From Streptomyces sp. Act143 (lineage in GTDB: Bacteria > Actinomycetota > Actinomycetes > Streptomycetales > Streptomycetaceae), in assembly GCF_003143935.1 (NCBI RefSeq), contig NZ_QFRX01000001.1:5959816-6023815 (forward strand): a DNA stretch of 64,000 nt, given 5' to 3'. The notes beneath the pieces are model-generated. The model had not been told where the DNA came from, searched no databases, and worked only from the letters and a program-made list of their open reading frames with translations. Shown here one piece after another: positions 32,748-41,085 of this stretch (positions are counted from its first letter, which is position 1; every line of letters starts with the position of its first letter). The translations under genes were made by a program, and so were the position numbers.

Positions 32748-33131
32748 ATGGCATACGGACAGAAGATCCTGAAGGGCGACGCCTACAAGCGCGCCGCGAT
32801 CAAGCGCCGTCACATCCGGATCCGGAAGAACATCTCCGGTACGGCGGAGCGTCCTCGCCTGGTCGTTACCCGCTCGAACCGCCACATCGTGGCCCAGGTG
32901 ATCGACGACATCAAGGGTCACACCCTGGCGTCGGCGTCCACCCTGGACACGTCGGTCCGCGGTGGCGAGGGCGACAAGTCCGCGCAGGCCAAGCAGGTCG
33001 GCGCCCTGGTCGCCGAGCGTGCCAAGGCCGCCGGTGTCGAGGCCGTCGTGTTCGACCGTGGTGGCAACCAGTACGCCGGGCGCATCGCCGCCCTGGCGGA
33101 CGCCGCCCGCGAAGCCGGCTTGAAGTTCTGA
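32748..33131 (+). CDS. rplR: 50S ribosomal protein L18
   Basis: The 127-residue L18 has KRRHIRIRKNISGTAERPRL and VFDRGGNQYAGRIAALADAARE, the 5S rRNA-binding signatures. Normal length. A 39-bp gap with GAGAGGTAA precedes rpsE. Confidence 0.98.
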   Translation: MAYGQKILKGDAYKRAAIKRRHIRIRKNISGTAERPRLVVTRSNRHIVAQVIDDIKGHTLASASTLDTSVRGGEGDKSAQAKQVGALVAERAKAAGVEAVVFDRGGNQYAGRIAALADAAREAGLKF

Positions 33132-33170
33132 GCCGTTCGTAGCTAGCGGAAAAAGAGAGAGGTAATTCCA

Positions 33171-33776
33171 ATGGCTGGACCCCAGCGCCGCGGTGGCGGT
33201 GCCGGTGGCGGCGAGCGGCGGGACCGGAAGGGCCGTGACGGCGGCGCAGCTGCCGCCGAGAAGACCGCTTACGTTGAGCGCGTTGTCGCGATCAACCGTG
33301 TCGCCAAGGTTGTGAAGGGTGGTCGTCGCTTCAGCTTCACCGCGCTGGTCGTGGTGGGCGACGGTGACGGCACCGTGGGTGTCGGTTACGGCAAGGCCAA
33401 GGAGGTGCCGGCCGCCATCGCCAAGGGCGTTGAGGAGGCCAAGAAGCACTTCTTCAAGGTCCCCCGTATCCAGGGCACCATCCCGCACCCCATCCAGGGT
33501 GAGAAGGCTGCCGGCGTCGTGCTGCTCAAGCCCGCGTCCCCGGGTACCGGTGTTATCGCCGGTGGTCCGGTGCGTGCCGTGCTCGAGTGCGCCGGTATCC
33601 ACGACGTGCTGTCGAAGTCGCTCGGCTCCGACAACGCGATCAACATCGTGCACGCGACCGTGGAGGCCCTGAAGGGCCTGCAGCGTCCCGAGGAGATCGC
33701 GGCCCGCCGTGGTCTGCCGCTCGAGGACGTCGCCCCCGCGGCTCTGCTCCGTGCGCGTGCCGGGGCGGGTGCGTAA
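33171..33776 (+). CDS. rpsE: 30S ribosomal protein S5
   Basis: The 201-residue S5 has a Gly/Arg-rich N-terminal extension of about 35 residues, then the dsRBD-like domain (VVAINRVAKVVKGGRRFSF) and the C-terminal domain with GGPVRAVLECAGIHDVLSKS. It guards the mRNA entry channel and affects decoding accuracy. Two bases separate it from rpmD. Confidence 0.98.
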   Translation: MAGPQRRGGGAGGGERRDRKGRDGGAAAAEKTAYVERVVAINRVAKVVKGGRRFSFTALVVVGDGDGTVGVGYGKAKEVPAAIAKGVEEAKKHFFKVPRIQGTIPHPIQGEKAAGVVLLKPASPGTGVIAGGPVRAVLECAGIHDVLSKSLGSDNAINIVHATVEALKGLQRPEEIAARRGLPLEDVAPAALLRARAGAGA

Positions 33777-33778
33777 TC

Positions 33779-33961
33779 ATGGCTCAGCTCAAGATTACGC
33801 AGGTCAAGTCCTACATCGGCAGCAAGCAGAACCACCGTGACACCCTGCGCTCCCTTGGTCTCAAGGGCATCAACACGCAGGTCGTCAAGGAGGACCGCCC
33901 CGAGTTCCGCGGCATGGTGCACACCGTCCGCCACCTCGTGACGGTCGAGGAGGTCGACTGA
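33779..33961 (+). CDS. rpmD: 50S ribosomal protein L30
   Basis: The 60-residue L30 contains LKITQVKSYIGSKQNHRDTL and GLKGINTQVVKEDRPEFRGM. It is a small ferredoxin-like protein bound to 23S rRNA. Flanked by 2-bp gaps on both sides, indicating tight coupling. Confidence 0.97.
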   Translation: MAQLKITQVKSYIGSKQNHRDTLRSLGLKGINTQVVKEDRPEFRGMVHTVRHLVTVEEVD

Positions 33962-33963
33962 TC

Positions 33964-34419
33964 ATGGCGGAGAACAACCCGCTCAAGATCCACAACCTCC
34001 GTCCCGCCCCGGGCGCCAAGACCGCCAAGACCCGTGTGGGTCGTGGTGAGGCGTCGAAGGGTAAGACGGCCGGTCGTGGTACCAAGGGTACGAAGGCCCG
34101 TTACCAGGTTCCGGAGCGCTTCGAGGGTGGCCAGATGCCGCTCCACATGCGCCTTCCGAAGCTGAAGGGCTTCAAGAACCCGTTCAAGACCGAGTACCAG
34201 GTCGTGAACCTCGACAAGCTGGCCGCGCTCTACCCCGAGGGTGGCGAGGTCACGGTCGAGGGTCTGGTGGCCAAGGGTGCCGTTCGCAAGAACAGCCTCG
34301 TCAAGGTCCTCGGCCAGGGCGAGATCTCCGTGGCGCTGCAGGTGACGGTCGACGCCGTCTCCGGCTCCGCCAAGGAGAAGATCACCGCCGCCGGCGGCAC
34401 CGTCACCGAGCTCGTCTGA
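33964..34419 (+). CDS. rplO: 50S ribosomal protein L15
   Basis: The 151-residue L15 has NLRPAPGAKTAKTRVGRGEA, the GKTAGRGTKGTKAR basic arm and the FEGGQMPLHMRLPKLKGF motif. It is a late-assembly protein linking the 50S core. It ends the ribosomal block before a strong hairpin and secY. Confidence 0.98.
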   Translation: MAENNPLKIHNLRPAPGAKTAKTRVGRGEASKGKTAGRGTKGTKARYQVPERFEGGQMPLHMRLPKLKGFKNPFKTEYQVVNLDKLAALYPEGGEVTVEGLVAKGAVRKNSLVKVLGQGEISVALQVTVDAVSGSAKEKITAAGGTVTELV

Positions 34420-34446
34420 ACACCACAGGCGATCGCTCGATGACTT

Positions 34447-34500
34447 GAACGATCCCGACCGGGGATACCCCACAAAAGGGGTATCCCCGGTTGGTCGTTC
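34447..34500 (+). terminator. Strong hairpin between rplO and secY
   Basis: ACCGGGGATACCCC (34458-34471) pairs perfectly with GGGGTATCCCCGGT (34478-34491) over an ACAAAA loop, and the outer arms GAACGA and TCGTTC extend the stem. No U tract follows. It probably terminates or attenuates before secY, whose own promoter should lie in the following 166 bp. Confidence 0.75.
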
Positions 34501-34666
34501 CTAGGGTGGCAGTCTCGCCGGTAAGGTGGCCTGCACTGCCAACTTTCACGGGGTGCTTCACCCGAGGCACCTTGAGCGGCAGTTGGCCGTTACGTATTCG
34601 TCTGTATCCGTCGAACCTCAAGACCGTCACCCTTGACGCAGTAGCGCGGGGGTCGCAGGAGGCACC

Positions 34667-35980
34667 GTGCTCACCGCGTTCGCCCGGGCGTTCAAGACGC
34701 CCGACCTGCGCAAGAAGCTGCTCTTCACGCTGGGCATCATCGTGGTGTACCGGGTCGGTACCCACATCCCCATCCCGGGCGTCGACTACAAGTCCGTCCA
34801 GCAGTGCGTCGACGAGGCGTCCGCGAACCAGGGCCTCTTCGGTCTGGTCAACATGTTCAGCGGTGGCGCGCTGCTCCAGATCACGATCTTCGCGCTGGGG
34901 ATCATGCCGTACATCACGGCGAGCATCATCCTTCAGCTGCTGACCGTCGTGATCCCGCGCCTGGAAGCCCTCAAGAAGGAGGGCCAGGCCGGTACGGCGA
35001 AGATCACGCAGTACACCCGCTACCTGACCGTGGCCCTCGCCATCCTCCAGGGCACCGGCCTCGTCGCCACCGCCCGCAGCGGCGCCCTCTTCTCCGGCTG
35101 CACGGCCGCGTCGACCATCGTCCCGGACCGCTCGATCTTCACCACGATCGTCATGGTCATCACCATGACCGCGGGCACCGCCGTCGTGATGTGGCTCGGT
35201 GAGCTCATCACCGACCGCGGTATCGGCAACGGCATGTCGATCCTGATGTTCATCTCGATCGCCGCGACCTTCCCGTCCGCGCTGTGGGCCATCAAGAAGT
35301 CCGGCACCCTGGCCGACGGCTGGATCGAGTTCGGCACCGTCATCCTCGTCGGCCTGGTCATGGTCGGCCTGGTGGTCTTCGTCGAGCAGGCCCAGCGCCG
35401 CATCCCCGTGCAGTACGCGAAGCGCATGATCGGCCGCCGCGCCTACGGCGGTACGTCCACCTACATCCCGCTGAAGGTGAACCAGGCGGGTGTGATTCCC
35501 GTCATCTTCGCGTCGTCGCTGCTCTACATCCCGGCTCTCATCGCCCAGTTCTCGAACAGCAACTCCAGCTGGAAGACCTGGATCGAGACCAACCTCACCA
35601 AGGGCGACCACCCGATCTACATCACGATGTACTTCTTGCTCATCGTGTTCTTCGCCTTCTTCTACGTGGCTATCTCGTTCAACCCCGAGGAAGTCGCGGA
35701 CAACATGAAGAAGTATGGTGGCTTCATCCCGGGCATCCGGGCTGGCCGACCGACCGCTGAGTACCTGTCGTACGTGCTCAACCGGATCACCTGGCCGGGT
35801 TCGCTGTACTTGGGGCTGATCGCTCTCGTGCCGACGATGGCGTTGGTTGGTTTCGGGGCAAACCAAAACTTCCCGTTCGGCGGGACCAGCATCCTGATCA
35901 TCGTGGGTGTGGGTCTTGAGACGGTGAAGCAGATCGAGAGCCAGCTTCAGCAGCGCAATTACGAAGGGTTCCTCCGCTGA
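34667..35980 (+). CDS. secY: Protein translocase channel subunit SecY
   Basis: The 437-residue protein has about ten transmembrane helices. The plug and first-helix region is KLLFTLGIIVVYRVGTHIPIPG, and the cytoplasmic loop with RRAYGGTSTYIPLKVNQAGV is diagnostic for SecY. It forms the export channel with SecE and SecG and is needed for the many signal-peptide proteins of this window. GTG 34667 has AGGAGG upstream. Its stop overlaps adk by one base. Confidence 0.98.
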   Translation: MLTAFARAFKTPDLRKKLLFTLGIIVVYRVGTHIPIPGVDYKSVQQCVDEASANQGLFGLVNMFSGGALLQITIFALGIMPYITASIILQLLTVVIPRLEALKKEGQAGTAKITQYTRYLTVALAILQGTGLVATARSGALFSGCTAASTIVPDRSIFTTIVMVITMTAGTAVVMWLGELITDRGIGNGMSILMFISIAATFPSALWAIKKSGTLADGWIEFGTVILVGLVMVGLVVFVEQAQRRIPVQYAKRMIGRRAYGGTSTYIPLKVNQAGVIPVIFASSLLYIPALIAQFSNSNSSWKTWIETNLTKGDHPIYITMYFLLIVFFAFFYVAISFNPEEVADNMKKYGGFIPGIRAGRPTAEYLSYVLNRITWPGSLYLGLIALVPTMALVGFGANQNFPFGGTSILIIVGVGLETVKQIESQLQQRNYEGFLR

Positions 35981-36642
35981 TGCGAATCGTCCTCGTCGGG
36001 CCGCCTGGCGCCGGAAAGGGAACGCAGGCCACGCGCCTCGCCGAGAAGCTGCGTGTCCCGCACATCTCCACGGGCGACCTGTTCCGCGCCAACATCAGCA
36101 AGCAGACGGAGCTCGGCAAACTCGCGAAGTCCTACATGGACGCCGGAAACCTCGTCCCCGACGAGGTCACCATCGCGATGGCCAAGGACCGTATGGAGCA
36201 GGCGGACGCCGTGAACGGCTTCCTCCTGGACGGCTTCCCGCGGAACGTCTCGCAGGCCGAGGCGCTGGACGAGCTGCTGAGCACCGAGGGCATCAAGCTG
36301 GACGCCGTACTGGACCTGGAGGCCCCGGAGGAGGAGGTCGTCAAGCGGATCGCCGGCCGGCGCATCTGCCGCAACGACTCCGCGCACGTCTTCCACGTCT
36401 CGTACAAGAAGCCCGCCAAGGAAGGCGTCTGCGACGTCTGCGGCGGCGAGCTGTACCAGCGTGACGACGACTCCGAGGCCACCGTCCGGACGCGGCTGGA
36501 GGTCTACCACACGCAGACCGAGCCGATCATCGACTACTACAAGGCCCAGGGCCTGGTGGTGACGATCGAGGCCATGGGTCCGGTGGACGAGGTCACCACT
36601 CGTGCGCTGGCCGCGCTGAAGCGTGAGGGCGACGACCAGTAG
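35980..36642 (+). CDS. adk: Adenylate kinase
   Basis: The 220-residue enzyme interconverts ATP plus AMP and two ADP. The P-loop GPPGAGKGTQ (about 7-16), the AMP-site LDGFPRN and the long LID are all present. The LID carries a partial zinc-type set of Cys (RRIC and CDVC) without the first full CxxC pair. Linked to secY by a one-base overlap, as in most bacteria. Confidence 0.98.
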   Translation: MRIVLVGPPGAGKGTQATRLAEKLRVPHISTGDLFRANISKQTELGKLAKSYMDAGNLVPDEVTIAMAKDRMEQADAVNGFLLDGFPRNVSQAEALDELLSTEGIKLDAVLDLEAPEEEVVKRIAGRRICRNDSAHVFHVSYKKPAKEGVCDVCGGELYQRDDDSEATVRTRLEVYHTQTEPIIDYYKAQGLVVTIEAMGPVDEVTTRALAALKREGDDQ

Positions 36643-36653
36643 TCGTCGTCCTG

Positions 36654-36691
36654 GTACGGCCGTGGAGTCCTGAGGGACTGCACGGCCGTAC
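36654..36691 (+). terminator. Long hairpin between adk and map
   Basis: GTACGGCCGTG (36654-36664) pairs perfectly with CACGGCCGTAC (36681-36691), and the inner AGTCC-tgag-GGACT adds five pairs after one mismatch. It sits 12 bases after the adk stop and looks like a terminator or processing site; map begins 51 bases later. Confidence 0.7.
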
Positions 36692-36742
36692 TGTTGTGTA
36701 GGTAACCCGAACCGGTCGACTGACGGAGAGCGCAGGACCCCC

Positions 36743-37579
36743 ATGGTGCAGATCAAGACCCCCGAGCAGATCGCCAAGATGCGTGAGGCGGGCCTTGTCG
36801 TCGCCGCCATCCACGCGGCCACCCGTGAGGCCGCGGTGCCGGGGGCGTCCACGAAGGACCTGGACGAGGTCGCGCGCAAGGTCATCGCCGAGCACGGCGC
36901 GAGGTCCAACTTCCTCGGGTACGGCGGCTTCCCCGCGACGATCTGCACCTCGGTCAACGAGGTCGTCGTCCACGGCATCCCCTCCGACGAGGTCGTCCTC
37001 AAGGACGGCGACATCATCTCCATCGACGCCGGCGCGATCGTCGACGGCTGGCACGGCGACGCGGCCTACACCGCCTTCGTGGGCTCTGGTCACGCCCCGG
37101 AGCTGATCGAGCTCTCCCGGGTGACGGAGGAGTCGATGTGGGCCGGTATCGCGGCCATGAAGCAGGGCAACCGGCTCGTGGACGTCTCCCGGGCCATCGA
37201 GACGTACATCCGCCGGCAGCCGAAGCCGGGCGGCGGCAAGTACGGGATCGTCGAGGACTACGGCGGCCACGGCATCGGCACCGAGATGCACATGGACCCG
37301 CACCTGCTGAACTACGTCGACCGGCGCCGGGGCAAGGGGCCGAAGCTGGTCCCGGGTCTCTGCCTCGCCATCGAGCCCATGGTGTCGCTGGGCACCCCGC
37401 GGACCGAGGTCCTGTCGGACGACTGGACGGTCATCACGACCGACGGCACCTGGTCCTCGCACTGGGAGCACTCGGTGGCCCTCACGGCCGACGGCCCGCT
37501 GGTGCTGACGGCTCCCGACGGGGGCAAGGCGAAGCTGGCCGAGTACGGCGTGGTCGCCGCGCCGGACCCGCTGGCCTAG
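36743..37579 (+). CDS. map: Methionine aminopeptidase, type I
   Basis: The 278-residue metalloenzyme removes initiator methionine. The metal ligands are visible in order: Asp in SIDAGAIVDGWHGDAA (two Asp), His in GGHGIGTEMHMDP, Glu in LAIEPMVSLG and Glu in HWEHSVALT. Type I without an N-terminal zinc or SH3 extension. A G/C-rich hairpin precedes it, and a 164-bp gap separates it from infA. Confidence 0.97.
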   Translation: MVQIKTPEQIAKMREAGLVVAAIHAATREAAVPGASTKDLDEVARKVIAEHGARSNFLGYGGFPATICTSVNEVVVHGIPSDEVVLKDGDIISIDAGAIVDGWHGDAAYTAFVGSGHAPELIELSRVTEESMWAGIAAMKQGNRLVDVSRAIETYIRRQPKPGGGKYGIVEDYGGHGIGTEMHMDPHLLNYVDRRRGKGPKLVPGLCLAIEPMVSLGTPRTEVLSDDWTVITTDGTWSSHWEHSVALTADGPLVLTAPDGGKAKLAEYGVVAAPDPLA

Positions 37580-37645
37580 GTCCGCGCTTAATGATCTCCG
37601 CTGCCGGGCATCCTTCCTCGATTCGTCTTTCCGGGTGCGCTGACG

Positions 37646-37651
37646 TAGACT
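37646..37651 (+). promoter_or_regulatory. Candidate -10 element upstream of infA
   Basis: TAGACT at 37646-37651 matches the vegetative -10 consensus well and lies 93 bp upstream of the infA start; the matching -35 (TTCGTC-like, about 18 bp upstream) is weak. A separate promoter for infA-rpmJ is plausible after the map gene. Confidence 0.35.
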
Positions 37652-37743
37652 GACTCGTCGGCTCTCGTGCACCCGCATGTCCGCATGCGCCCGCAAGGGA
37701 AAGTGCGGGAGTCGATCAAGGTAGTCGATTCGAAGGGCGAAGC

Positions 37744-37965
37744 GTGGCCAAGAAGCAAGGTGCCATCGAGATCGAGGGCACTGTCGTCGAGTCTCTTCCG
37801 AACGCCATGTTCAAGGTCGAGCTCCAGAACGGCCACCAGGTCCTGGCACACATCAGCGGCAAGATGCGTATGCACTACATCCGCATCCTCCCTGACGACC
37901 GGGTCGTGGTGGAGCTGTCTCCGTACGACCTGACGCGTGGCCGGATCGTCTACCGCTACAAGTAG
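37744..37965 (+). CDS. infA: Translation initiation factor IF-1
   Basis: The 73-residue OB-fold protein contains KKQGAIEIEGTVVESLPNAMF and VVVELSPYDLTRGRIVYRYK, both diagnostic. IF-1 occupies the 30S A site during initiation. GTG start. Sixty bases separate it from rpmJ, the usual partner. Confidence 0.98.
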   Translation: MAKKQGAIEIEGTVVESLPNAMFKVELQNGHQVLAHISGKMRMHYIRILPDDRVVVELSPYDLTRGRIVYRYK

Positions 37966-38025
37966 ATCTTGCCCGCACTCCGTCCTCGGACGGGGTGGTG
38001 GCACTGACCCGGAGAACCTCACCCA

Positions 38026-38139
38026 ATGAAGGTCAAGCCGAGCGTCAAGAAGATCTGCGACAAGTGCAGGGTGATCCGCCGTCACGGTCGGGTCATGGTC
38101 ATCTGCGAGAACCCGCGCCACAAGCAGCGCCAGGGCTGA
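38026..38139 (+). CDS. rpmJ: 50S ribosomal protein L36, zinc-type
   Basis: This 37-residue gene begins MKVKPSVKKICDKC and ends NPRHKQRQG. C11, C14, C27 and H32 form the zinc site of the C-plus type of L36. It lies in its conserved place between infA and rpsM. A 193-bp gap with a CCCCGG...CCGGGG hairpin follows. Confidence 0.97.
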   Translation: MKVKPSVKKICDKCRVIRRHGRVMVICENPRHKQRQG

Positions 38140-38332
38140 CGCACGACCAATCCCTCTGCATCGACATCGCAGAGATTCGCGCGACGCGAGCTGAATTGTT
38201 CATACGCAGGGCCCAGGCGGCGTGCGCCGTCTGACACCCCCGGTTCGGAGGCCGGGGACCCAGTTCGTACCTGGTACGGCGGCTGGGAGCCGGTTCTGCG
38301 GAAGACCTCCGAAGATCACCAGGAGCCATTGA

Positions 38333-38713
38333 ATGGCACGCGTTTCCGGTGTTGACATCCCGCGCGACAAGCGCGTGGAGGTCGCCCTCACCTACGTGTT
38401 CGGCATCGGCCGGACCCTCTCCCAGCAGACGCTGGCCGAGACCGGCATCGACCCGAACACCCGCGTTCGCGACCTCTCCGAGGAGCAGCTCGTCGCGATT
38501 CGTGAGTACGTCGACAACAACATCAAGACCGAGGGTGACCTCCGTCGCGAGATCCAGGCCGACATCCGCCGCAAGGTCGAGATCGGCTGCTACCAGGGTC
38601 TCCGTCACCGTCGTGGTCTGCCCGTCCGCGGTCAGCGTACGAGCACGAACGCCCGCACCCGCAAGGGCCCGCGTCGCGCCATCGCCGGCAAGAAGAAGCC
38701 GGGCAAGAAGTAG
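38333..38713 (+). CDS. rpsM: 30S ribosomal protein S13
   Basis: The 126-residue S13 has ARVSGVDIPRDKRVEVALTY, the helix-two-turn-helix region and the basic tail ending TRKGPRRAIAGKKKPGKK. It contacts the P-site tRNA and bridges to L5. AGGAG lies upstream of the ATG. Seventy bases precede rpsK. Confidence 0.98.
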   Translation: MARVSGVDIPRDKRVEVALTYVFGIGRTLSQQTLAETGIDPNTRVRDLSEEQLVAIREYVDNNIKTEGDLRREIQADIRRKVEIGCYQGLRHRRGLPVRGQRTSTNARTRKGPRRAIAGKKKPGKK

Positions 38714-38783
38714 TCCTCAGCGGACAACGCTTCATCAGCGGTCTTCGCTGTAGGACCGACCACCTCCCCGTAGGAGTTTGTAG

Positions 38784-39188
38784 ATGCCCCCCAAGGGTCG
38801 TCAGGGCGCTGCCAAGAAGGTGCGCCGCAAGGAAAAGAAGAACGTCGCTCACGGCCACGCGCACATCAAGAGCACGTTCAACAACACGATCGTCTCCATC
38901 ACGGACCCGTCCGGCAACGTGATCTCCTGGGCCTCCGCCGGCCACGTCGGCTTCAAGGGCTCCCGGAAGTCCACGCCGTTCGCCGCGCAGATGGCCGCCG
39001 AGTCGGCTGCCCGCCGCGCCCAGGAGCACGGCATGCGCAAGGTCGACGTGTTCGTCAAGGGCCCGGGTTCGGGTCGCGAGACGGCCATCCGTTCGCTCCA
39101 GGCGACCGGTCTCGAGGTCGGCTCCATCCAGGACGTCACGCCCACCCCGCACAACGGCTGCCGTCCGCCCAAGCGTCGCCGCGTCTGA
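38784..39188 (+). CDS. rpsK: 30S ribosomal protein S11
   Basis: The 134-residue S11 contains NVAHGHAHIKSTFNNTIV, SWASAGHVGFKGSRKSTPFA and the C-terminal DVTPTPHNGCRPPKRRRV. It lies on the platform near the E site. Taggag precedes the ATG. It is followed by a hairpin and rpoA. Confidence 0.98.
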   Translation: MPPKGRQGAAKKVRRKEKKNVAHGHAHIKSTFNNTIVSITDPSGNVISWASAGHVGFKGSRKSTPFAAQMAAESAARRAQEHGMRKVDVFVKGPGSGRETAIRSLQATGLEVGSIQDVTPTPHNGCRPPKRRRV

Positions 39189-39214
39189 CGCACGGCTGCT
39201 TGGTCTGAGGTTTT

Positions 39215-39248
39215 CGGGCGGTACGGCTCTTCGGGGCCGTATCGCCCG
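39215..39248 (+). terminator. Hairpin between rpsK and rpoA
   Basis: CGGGCGGTACGGC (39215-39227) pairs with GCCGTATCGCCCG (39236-39248), thirteen pairs with one G-U, loop of eight. It could set the ratio between ribosomal proteins and the RNA polymerase alpha subunit, or mark an end with a new rpoA promoter downstream. Confidence 0.6.
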
Positions 39249-39307
39249 TACCCTTGTCACATATCAGGGCGTCAAATAGCGGGCGCCCCTGACAGAAGGA
39301 ACGCAAC

Positions 39308-40330
39308 ATGCTGATCGCTCAGCGTCCCTCGTTGACCGAAGAGGTCGTCGACGAGTTCCGCTCCCGGTTCGTGATCGAGCCGCTGGAGCCGGGCTTCGGC
39401 TACACCCTCGGCAACTCCCTCCGCCGCACCCTCCTGTCGTCGATCCCCGGCGCTGCTGTCACCAGCATCCGCATCGACGGCGTCCTGCACGAGTTCACCA
39501 CCGTGCCGGGCGTCAAGGAGGACGTCACCGACCTGATCCTCAACATCAAGCAGCTGGTCGTCTCCTCGGAGCACGACGAGCCGGTCGTGATGTACCTGCG
39601 CAAGCAGGGCCCGGGTCTGGTCACCGCCGCCGACATCGCGCCCCCGGCCGGCGTCGAGGTGCACAACCCCGACCTGGTCCTCGCCACGCTCAACGGCAAG
39701 GGCAAGCTGGAGATGGAGCTGACCGTCGAACGCGGTCGCGGCTACGTCTCCGCCGTGCAGAACAAGCAGGTGGGCCAGGAGATCGGCCGTATCCCGGTCG
39801 ACTCCATCTACTCGCCGGTGCTGAAGGTCACGTACAAGGTCGAGGCCACGCGTGTCGAGCAGCGCACCGACTTCGACAAGCTGATCGTCGACGTCGAGAC
39901 CAAGCAGGCCATGCGCCCCCGCGACGCCATGGCGTCCGCCGGTAAGACGCTGGTCGAGCTGTTCGGTCTCGCCCGCGAGCTGAACATCGACGCCGAGGGC
40001 ATCGACATGGGCCCGTCCCCCACGGACGCCGCCCTGGCCGCCGACCTCGCGCTGCCGATCGAGGAGCTGGAGCTCACGGTCCGCTCCTACAACTGCCTCA
40101 AGCGTGAGGGCATCCACTCCGTGGGTGAGCTCGTCGCCCGCTCCGAGGCCGACCTCCTCGACATCCGCAACTTCGGTGCGAAGTCGATCGACGAGGTCAA
40201 GGCGAAGCTGGCCGGCATGGGCCTGGCCCTGAAGGACAGCCCGCCCGGATTCGACCCGACCGCCGCCGCCGACGCCTTCGGTGCCGACGACGACGCGGAC
40301 GCGGGTTTCGTGGAGACCGAGCAGTACTGA
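39308..40330 (+). CDS. rpoA: RNA polymerase alpha subunit
   Basis: The 340-residue protein has the N-terminal dimerisation domain (PLEPGFGYTLGNSLRRTLLS), the linker, and the C-terminal domain (SYNCLKREGIHSVGELVARS, DIRNFGAKSIDEVKAKL) that contacts upstream DNA and activators. It ends with an acidic tail (DDDADAGFVETEQY). Located in the conserved rpsK-rpoA-rplQ order. Confidence 0.98.
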   Translation: MLIAQRPSLTEEVVDEFRSRFVIEPLEPGFGYTLGNSLRRTLLSSIPGAAVTSIRIDGVLHEFTTVPGVKEDVTDLILNIKQLVVSSEHDEPVVMYLRKQGPGLVTAADIAPPAGVEVHNPDLVLATLNGKGKLEMELTVERGRGYVSAVQNKQVGQEIGRIPVDSIYSPVLKVTYKVEATRVEQRTDFDKLIVDVETKQAMRPRDAMASAGKTLVELFGLARELNIDAEGIDMGPSPTDAALAADLALPIEELELTVRSYNCLKREGIHSVGELVARSEADLLDIRNFGAKSIDEVKAKLAGMGLALKDSPPGFDPTAAADAFGADDDADAGFVETEQY

Positions 40331-40437
40331 TCAGTTCCTGATCATCGCTTGATCGGTCGTTGCCGGTGGGCATCCGCTCACCGGGTTCCTGACCCCGGTA
40401 CCTGATACGGCCGGGGCAGACACACAGGAGAAAGAAC

Positions 40438-40941
40438 ATGCCGAAGCCCACCAAGGGTGCCCGTCTGGGCGGCAGCGCCGCGCACGAGAAGCTGCTCCTC
40501 GCGAACCTCGCGAAGGCGCTCTTCGAGCACGGCCGCATCACCACCACCGAGGCGAAGGCCCGCCGTCTGCGGCCGTACGCCGAGCGTCTGGTCACCAAGG
40601 CGAAGAAGGGCGACCTTCACAACCGCCGCCAGGTGCTCCAGGTCATCACGGACAAGAGCGTCGTGCACACGCTCTTCACCGAGATCGGCCCGCGGTACGA
40701 GAACCGTCCGGGTGGCTACACCCGTATCACCAAGATCGGTAACCGCCGTGGCGACAACGCGCCCATGGCTGTCATCGAGCTGGTCGAGGCGCTGACGGTC
40801 GCGCAGCAGGCGACGGGTGAGGCCGAGGCCGCCACCAAGCGTGCCGCGAAGGACGCCGAGGCCGCCGAGCCCAAGGTCGACACCACCAAGGCTGACGAGG
40901 CTCCGGCCGAGGAAGCTGCCGAGGAGTCGAAGGACGCGTAA
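40438..40941 (+). CDS. rplQ: 50S ribosomal protein L17 with Ala/Glu-rich tail
   Basis: The 167-residue L17 has KPTKGARLGGSAAHEKLLLA at the start and YTRITKIGNRRGDNAPM in the core. After about residue 120 it carries an Ala/Glu/Lys-rich tail (EAAEPKVDTTKADEAPAEEA) not found in the 127-residue E. coli protein. L17 sits near the tunnel exit. Last gene of the alpha group. Confidence 0.97.
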   Translation: MPKPTKGARLGGSAAHEKLLLANLAKALFEHGRITTTEAKARRLRPYAERLVTKAKKGDLHNRRQVLQVITDKSVVHTLFTEIGPRYENRPGGYTRITKIGNRRGDNAPMAVIELVEALTVAQQATGEAEAATKRAAKDAEAAEPKVDTTKADEAPAEEAAEESKDA

Positions 40942-40969
40942 GCGTCTGCGGGGAGCTGTTCGGTTGGCC

Positions 40970-41024
40970 GCTGCGGGTTCGTCGTGGCTGATCGCGCAGT
41001 TCCCCGCGCCCCTGAAGGGGCGCG
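40970..41024. repeat. Streptomyces intergenic repeat element, copy 1
   Basis: A 55-bp element starts GCTGCGGGTTCG, continues through TCGCGCAGTTCCCC and ends in a 20-base hairpin (41005-41024) with nine pairs. It lies 28 bases after the rplQ stop. A second copy with the same first 44 bases except two changes is at 54129-54180. Confidence 0.8.
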
Positions 41025-41027
41025 TTG

Positions 41028-41063
41028 GCGGGTCCGTTCCTTTCCAGGAGCGGGCCCGCTTTT
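41028..41063 (+). terminator. Terminator after rplQ
   Basis: GCGGGTCCGTTCCT (41028-41041) pairs with AGGAGCGGGCCCGC (41046-41059), fourteen pairs with two G-U, followed by TTTT. This is a complete intrinsic terminator, immediately downstream of the repeat element hairpin and 22 bp before truA. Confidence 0.8.
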
Positions 41064-41085
41064 GTGTACCTGAGAGGATCTCCGA

